From Hermodice carunculata (Eukaryota; Annelida; Polychaeta; Eunicida; Amphinomidae), in contig OZ026612.1 of NCBI GenBank assembly GCA_964020975.1, forward strand, positions 136,034,763 through 136,098,762: a stretch of 64,000 nucleotides of DNA. Direction: 5' to 3'. The notes below the pieces were generated by a model, which did not search any database, was not told where the DNA came from, and was given only the letters and a program-made list of their open reading frames with translations. The position numbers and the translations under genes are program-made. Of this stretch, positions 59,500 through 64,000 are shown one piece after another. Within the stretch, counting starts at the first letter, position 1; each line of letters starts with the position of its first letter.

Positions 59500-59855
59500 A
59501 GCGGACACCAGAACCGTGACTATTCAGCCAGCCAGTCACGCCCCATTATGGCTTTTATGTATATTTCACCGCAGTAATATTGAATATAAATCCATTTAAT
59601 GAACAGAGCACTTACAAAAGCACCGAATCCAAAGTTTCTGTCCACAGTTCCACATTATGTTCACTCTTACGCAGACAACATTGGTGCTGTTGTTGTATAG
59701 GATACTGATCACGAGAACTAGGACTTCAAGGGTGTTTACACATCACACGGTCGAATGTCATTGACTAAGAGTACAAGCACCTGATTGGTTGCTGTTTTTT
59801 TAACCAATCAATATCCTCGTTGCATGTTGCAATGGTCACGGTTCTGGTGTCTGCT
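59500..59855. mobile_element. MITE with 25-bp inverted ends
   Basis: A left end AGCGGACACCAGAACCGTGA plus CTATT is matched by the inverted right end AGCAGACACCAGAACCGTGA plus CCATT (59831-59855), with two differences. It is 356 bp and non-coding. No clear target duplication is seen. Confidence 0.8.
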
Positions 59856-60258
59856 AGTGAAGCGATGTGATCCTGTTATTCTCGTCCAAATGTAAAAAGT
59901 TAAGTGTAACACACATGCTAAGTACATATGTGTTATTACACGGTGACTTTTTATAATAAAAATGCAGTGGTCCTGTCGCTTGGCGCACAATTATCAATAC
60001 AATAAATTAATGATAATACAATGTGATGTATAAGGCCCACCCCCTGGTGGGCATGGCAAAAACTACAAGCTTGGAGCACCTGTAACTTTTTCACAGCGTG
60101 TGTCACAGGTCTGGACAAATGTTTGTAAATCAAAAAGTAAAACACAATAATTATATGGGCTAGCGTAAAAAGAGCACAAATGAATAAGTAAATAGATAAA
60201 CAAGTTAATAAATAAATAAGTAAATAAATAAATAAAAACTAAAGGGAAAATCCTTAAA

Positions 60259-60283
60259 AACACACACACACACACACACACAC
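60259..60283. repeat. (CA)n microsatellite
   Basis: A run of about twelve CA units. It is preceded by a (TAAA)n-rich stretch at 60180-60236. Confidence 0.9.
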
Positions 60284-60537
60284 AAAACAAGGACTAAATT
60301 AAAACAGGGACTATAGGCTCTAGCCTATACTATAGCACGTCCGTGATTAAAATAAAGAATCACTTGGTTACCATGCTGTTGTCTATGCTGTATATGTGCC
60401 ATGCATGGTGCTATTTGGAAACCTCAACACCTTTTTAGTGACGATATAGTCACCACTGTTGTAAGACATGAGAAATTTGAAATTTTCAGTATCTAACATT
60501 GCTTCTGGACGATATGGTTCCAGAGTATTAAATAAAT

Positions 60538-62024
60538 GGAGTGACTATTTTCACCGTACGGTGAGAATAGTGTTTTGTCTATTTTCACCGTACGGTGATG
60601 ATAGAGTCGGGGGAGGGGGGGTACTCTCTACTTTTTTTTATAGGGGTGTGCAGCTCAGATTTACACAAACCTACCCTTCATCAGGGCCCCCATTCCAAGA
60701 AATCCTGGACCTTTATGTTTAATAGGGCGGCCAGGTGGCCAACGCGATAGACTAGCAGCGTAATCATAATTATCACAGCGTGCAATTTGATTGCGGGAAG
60801 CGAATGAGAGTGATTGCCTTAACCGGGGGTCTTGATAAGGGCCGTTTGATTTTTTTACCACCGATAGTTAAGGGCCCAAGTTTAAATATTGGACCTTCGC
60901 TAGGGAGATTCTTGGCAAAATTGATACTTTGGTTCGGGAAAATGCACGCAAAAAGTTGCCCTTCAGAGCAGAACATCCCCATAATGTTCGGTATAGGGAG
61001 TGCCCCCCCCCCCCGATAGAGTTTGGTCTATATTCATCGTATGGTGAGAATAGGGGCTGCTCTATTTCTAACGTGCGGCGATGAAAAGAAGTCAACCAGG
61101 GAAGAATATTTTGGAAAAGCATTGTGTCATGATATTGCACACAAAGAGAATTGGAACAAACATTTGCTGAAATGATAAAAAGGCCTAACATCCCAGTTTG
61201 AGCATGGTTTATGAGATCTGTTTAGGTGTTATTTCAGCTTTTATTATCTAATAGCTTTTAAAGAGCCAACACGTACTGTATTTTTTATGTGAAAAGGCAA
61301 AAATTTAGGTAACAAGACAAGGTAGGAACTTTTTTTAATATTGTCACGGATGGAAGTTATGGAACTTAAGGGTAACTTATAGATCTATCTTGTTATGACT
61401 TTGGTTAAGGATCGCATTAAAAAGAAATCCACGAAGCAACAAAAATGAAAGACTGATAGGTGGGTAGAGTAAATTCATATGTTAATTTGAGATGTTAAAC
61501 AGCCAAACATTTAATGCTGTCACGGTGCCAAGGTAATTGCTTTACAGTAAACCCTCCGTAAGTGGGCACTTTCTCCCGTTTCCTATTGACTATACTATAA
61601 AGCTAGCTATCTCCCTAAAGTAAGCATTTCTCCAATCTTAATTTGCCTCAGTTCTATGTGACAAGCCATAACCATAAATTTGCGAAAAGGCTCTTAATTT
61701 TAATTTCCAGATGGTGAAAATAGAGCCACCTCTATCCTCACCGTGAAAATATACCAAGCTGTACCATCATCACCATACTGTAAAAATAGACCAAACCCTA
61801 TCCTCACCGTACGGTGAAATTAGACCTAACTCCTGCCAAACGCTATTCTCACCGCACGGTGAAAATAGAGCAAACGCTATTCTCACGGTATGGTGAAAAT
61901 AGACAAAAAATCTATCCTCACCGTACGGTGAAAATAGACCAAACTCCTTCCAAACGCTATTCTCACCGCACGGTGAAAATAGACCAAACGCTATTCTCAC
62001 CGTACGGTGAAAATAGCATTGTCC
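60538..62024. mobile_element. Mutator-like non-autonomous element with palindromic subterminal arrays
   Basis: 1487 bp bounded by a perfect 10-bp direct repeat TTAAATAAAT (60528-60537 and 62025-62034). The ends are inverted, GGAGTGACTATTTTCACC against GGACAATGCTATTTTCACC. A 26-bp palindrome (half-site CTATTYTCACCGT) occurs at 60545 and 60579, in degraded form at 61028 and 61062, and six times at 61798-62016. The middle has a poly-C run, a tRNA-like stretch at 60727-60800 and no transposase. A 9-10 bp target duplication suggests a Mutator-like element. Confidence 0.8.
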
Positions 62025-62130
62025 TTAAATAAATCACCATGTTCTCAAATAATATAATAAATTACATAAATACATGCTTTGTTGCCCGTGGTTAGTGTGA
62101 AACCAGGGGAGTCCCCCCCCCTCCCCCATT

Positions 62131-62640
62131 TTATTTTATTTTGTCTGCTTGTTCTTCCTTGTAAATATTTAAGTTATGACTTATGTATCTAATTATGCTC
62201 AAACTATAATTTTGTCTTGCCCAGACCTGGTGCAAACATCTTGATGTGCCGCAGGTTTTTTTTAGCATGTAATCTTTGCCATGCCCACCAGATGGCGGGC
62301 CTTCGGCAATAAAGCTATCTGAAATGTTAAATAGTGATTTTCGACATGCAGTATACATAGTGCATTCCAACATAAAATGCACTATATCTTCTACACTACA
62401 GTAGAGTTGCACGGCTGCAGAATATACATCTTCTACAGAACAGCTGCGCAGCTGCAGAATATACAGATAAGTCTTCTCTCCATGAGTCGACGAGTGTTTT
62501 AGTGTTACAGCCCCTTTCTATTTGTAGCCGCAGGTTACGGACACTAATTCTTAACTTTGTGAAGTATTTCCGTCAGTGTACAACCAAATTTAATTCAAGA
62601 TATCTTTTCCCTGGTTTAAGTTGGATTTTTAAACGTGCAA
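62131..62640 (-). mobile_element. LINE 3' fragment
   Basis: On the - strand, text like KLRISVRNLRLQIERG (about 62500-62580) precedes VEDIVHFMLECTMYTACR (62300-62400), the region around the C-terminal zinc finger of LINE ORF2 as seen in the copies at 51.8 and 55.4 kb. Only the last part of the protein remains, diverged and interrupted. Confidence 0.6.
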
Positions 62641-62794
62641 TAAAGTCAAGATCGAGCGAATTAAAATAAGGGCAATCGACCCCCATTTATTCATTTTGAC
62701 CAAAGACGGATATACTCCAAGCAAAAGTTTCTCAGAGGGAAGTTTGGCACAGGACTCATGAGTCATGGTTAATGTCTGCTGCGTTCTTCCAATA

Positions 62795-64000
62795 GTTTTT
62801 TAGCTCTGCTGATCAAAGGTCGCAGAGCTTATGCCACCGCTCATGTATGTCCGTCCGTCCAACCGTAAACTTTTGCTTTTAGCTCGATACCGTCCACAGT
62901 TTTCAAATTAGCCCAATATAACTTTCAGGACTTATAGGGTGTATGAAAATCTAGACCCATTTCGAAATTGGTGGCGCCACCTATAGTATTATGTAATATA
63001 GGGGTCAAAATGTGAAATTCTTGTGAACACTCCAGCACCTTTAATTTTTGGTGGATCTTCACGAAATGTGGTGGGATTGTGGGGGAGGTCAAAGTCCAAA
63101 TTGCTAATGATACTAGTACGTGGGGCCACCTATAATTTGACGGGAAATAATGAGCCAAAATGTGTTTTAAGATGCAAAGTTCCAATTGTGGAAAAGTAAT
63201 TGGATTAGGCTTGCCAAATTTATACGATATATAGACCATGGACAAAGGTAGAATGTTATGTAATATCAGTGGCCTTGACCTATTTTTGTGAGGTCACCAT
63301 GCCTATAAAGTTGAAAAGGTGAACTGTTGTGGCTGGGTGTAGCTTTGACATCAATGGCAAAGAGAATTTAACCTCCAGATCAAAATTGAACTTGATTACA
63401 TAACAAATAAAACTGTACTTGGTAACCATACTTTTTGGGCCACTGTGACCCAGTAGTTATGGGGCCAATATGGAGTTTGTCGCTTGTCCAAGTTTATTGT
63501 TTTTCGTCAATAGCTTGAAAAGCTATGACCCAATTTGAACAGACAGACTATATATGAAAAGCTGGATGTGAGGCACACATTTTGAACATAACATTTTTTA
63601 AATTTGAGTTGAAGGTCAAGGTCAAATGGCCAGTTTGAATATAGGGGTCATCTCGTGAATGCTCTGCACCCCAAAGTTCTTGAGATAGGCCCATACGACG
63701 TTTAGGAGCTACAAAGTATATAAAAATCTTTGTCGACATCAATGGTGGTGGCACCACCTATATTTATGTAATATACAGGTCAAAATGTGAAAATCTTGTG
63801 ACCGCAATACTGTCCACAGTTTTCAAGATACCTCAATACAACTTTCAGGACTTAAAGGGGGTATGAAAATTTAGGTTATTTTCGATATTTGTGGTGCCAC
63901 TTCCAATATTATGCAAAATAAGGGTCAAAATATGAAAATCTTGTGAGCACTCTTGCATCTTTAATCTGTGGCAGATCTGCACCAAATTTGATTGGATTGT
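62795..64000 (+). repeat. Dispersed repeat family R1, copy at window end
   Basis: It starts with AGCTCTGC...GCAGAGCT (62801-62832), an inverted-repeat hairpin, next to a GTCCGTCCGTCC motif, and continues as the family seen at 1200-2350. The block 'TCCACAGTTTTCAA' / 'AACTTTCAGGACTTA' occurs at 62890 and again near 63810, so the unit is about 915 bp and at least partly tandem. It runs past the end of the window. It is non-coding. Confidence 0.75.

Noticed and set aside
61770-62032. Repeated protein motif (FSPYGE / HRTVKID) on both strands
   Set aside because: It is the translated 26-bp palindrome array. Both strands give similar peptides because the unit is palindromic.

Overview
The window is metazoan nuclear DNA. 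It is AT-rich, with small exons, long introns and dense transposon and satellite content. The repertoire of LINEs, a Penelope-like element, many small TA-flanked or hAT-like MITEs, 'AGGTCA'-rich dispersed repeats and many ACATGTA runs fits a marine invertebrate such as a lophotrochozoan, lancelet or hemichordate. I cannot fix the species from the sequence.

Two host genes can be read. On the + strand, ETFRF1 (LYRM5) is split into a 12-codon first coding exon (2570-2605) and a 68-codon second exon (5802-6008). Its intron holds a 22-bp minisatellite with higher-order periodicity and a 42-bp satellite that runs into the splice acceptor. On the - strand, a DRAM-family autophagy/lysosome membrane protein gene spans 46575 to 22368. 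Its exons are 46502-46575, 38972-39025, 33885-33952, 30016-30158, 28703-28880, then two alternative 74-nt exons (26651-26724 and 24659-24732), and a last exon 22368-22556. Either alternative exon gives a 259-residue protein. The two alternatives are homologous, equal in length and equal in phase. They look like a mutually exclusive pair, which is the most interesting host feature here.

The rest is mobile or repetitive. 10.9-15.3 kb: a decayed Penelope-like element flanked by related repeats that carry a hammerhead-like motif, with a solo copy of the repeat at 33.0-33.7 kb. 18.8-20.6 kb: satellites and a MITE. 42.3-45.6 kb: a fossil LTR-kin (DIRS-like) element with a hAT-like MITE nested in it. 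46.24 kb: a second hammerhead-like motif, antisense in DRAM intron 1. 47.6 kb: a decayed THAP domain. 50.8-54.3 kb: an inverted-ended segment with CAGATATCTG palindrome arrays at both ends and a LINE inside. 55.4-58.9 kb: two more LINE copies. 60.5-62.0 kb: a 1.49-kb Mutator-like element with a perfect 10-bp target duplication and arrays of a 26-bp palindrome. 62.1-62.6 kb: a LINE tail. The dispersed repeat at 1.2-2.35 kb recurs at 62.8-64 kb, and inverted at 36.1 kb.

The two host genes show no functional link beyond being neighbours. ETFRF1 acts on mitochondrial electron transfer flavoprotein and DRAM proteins act in the endolysosomal membrane.
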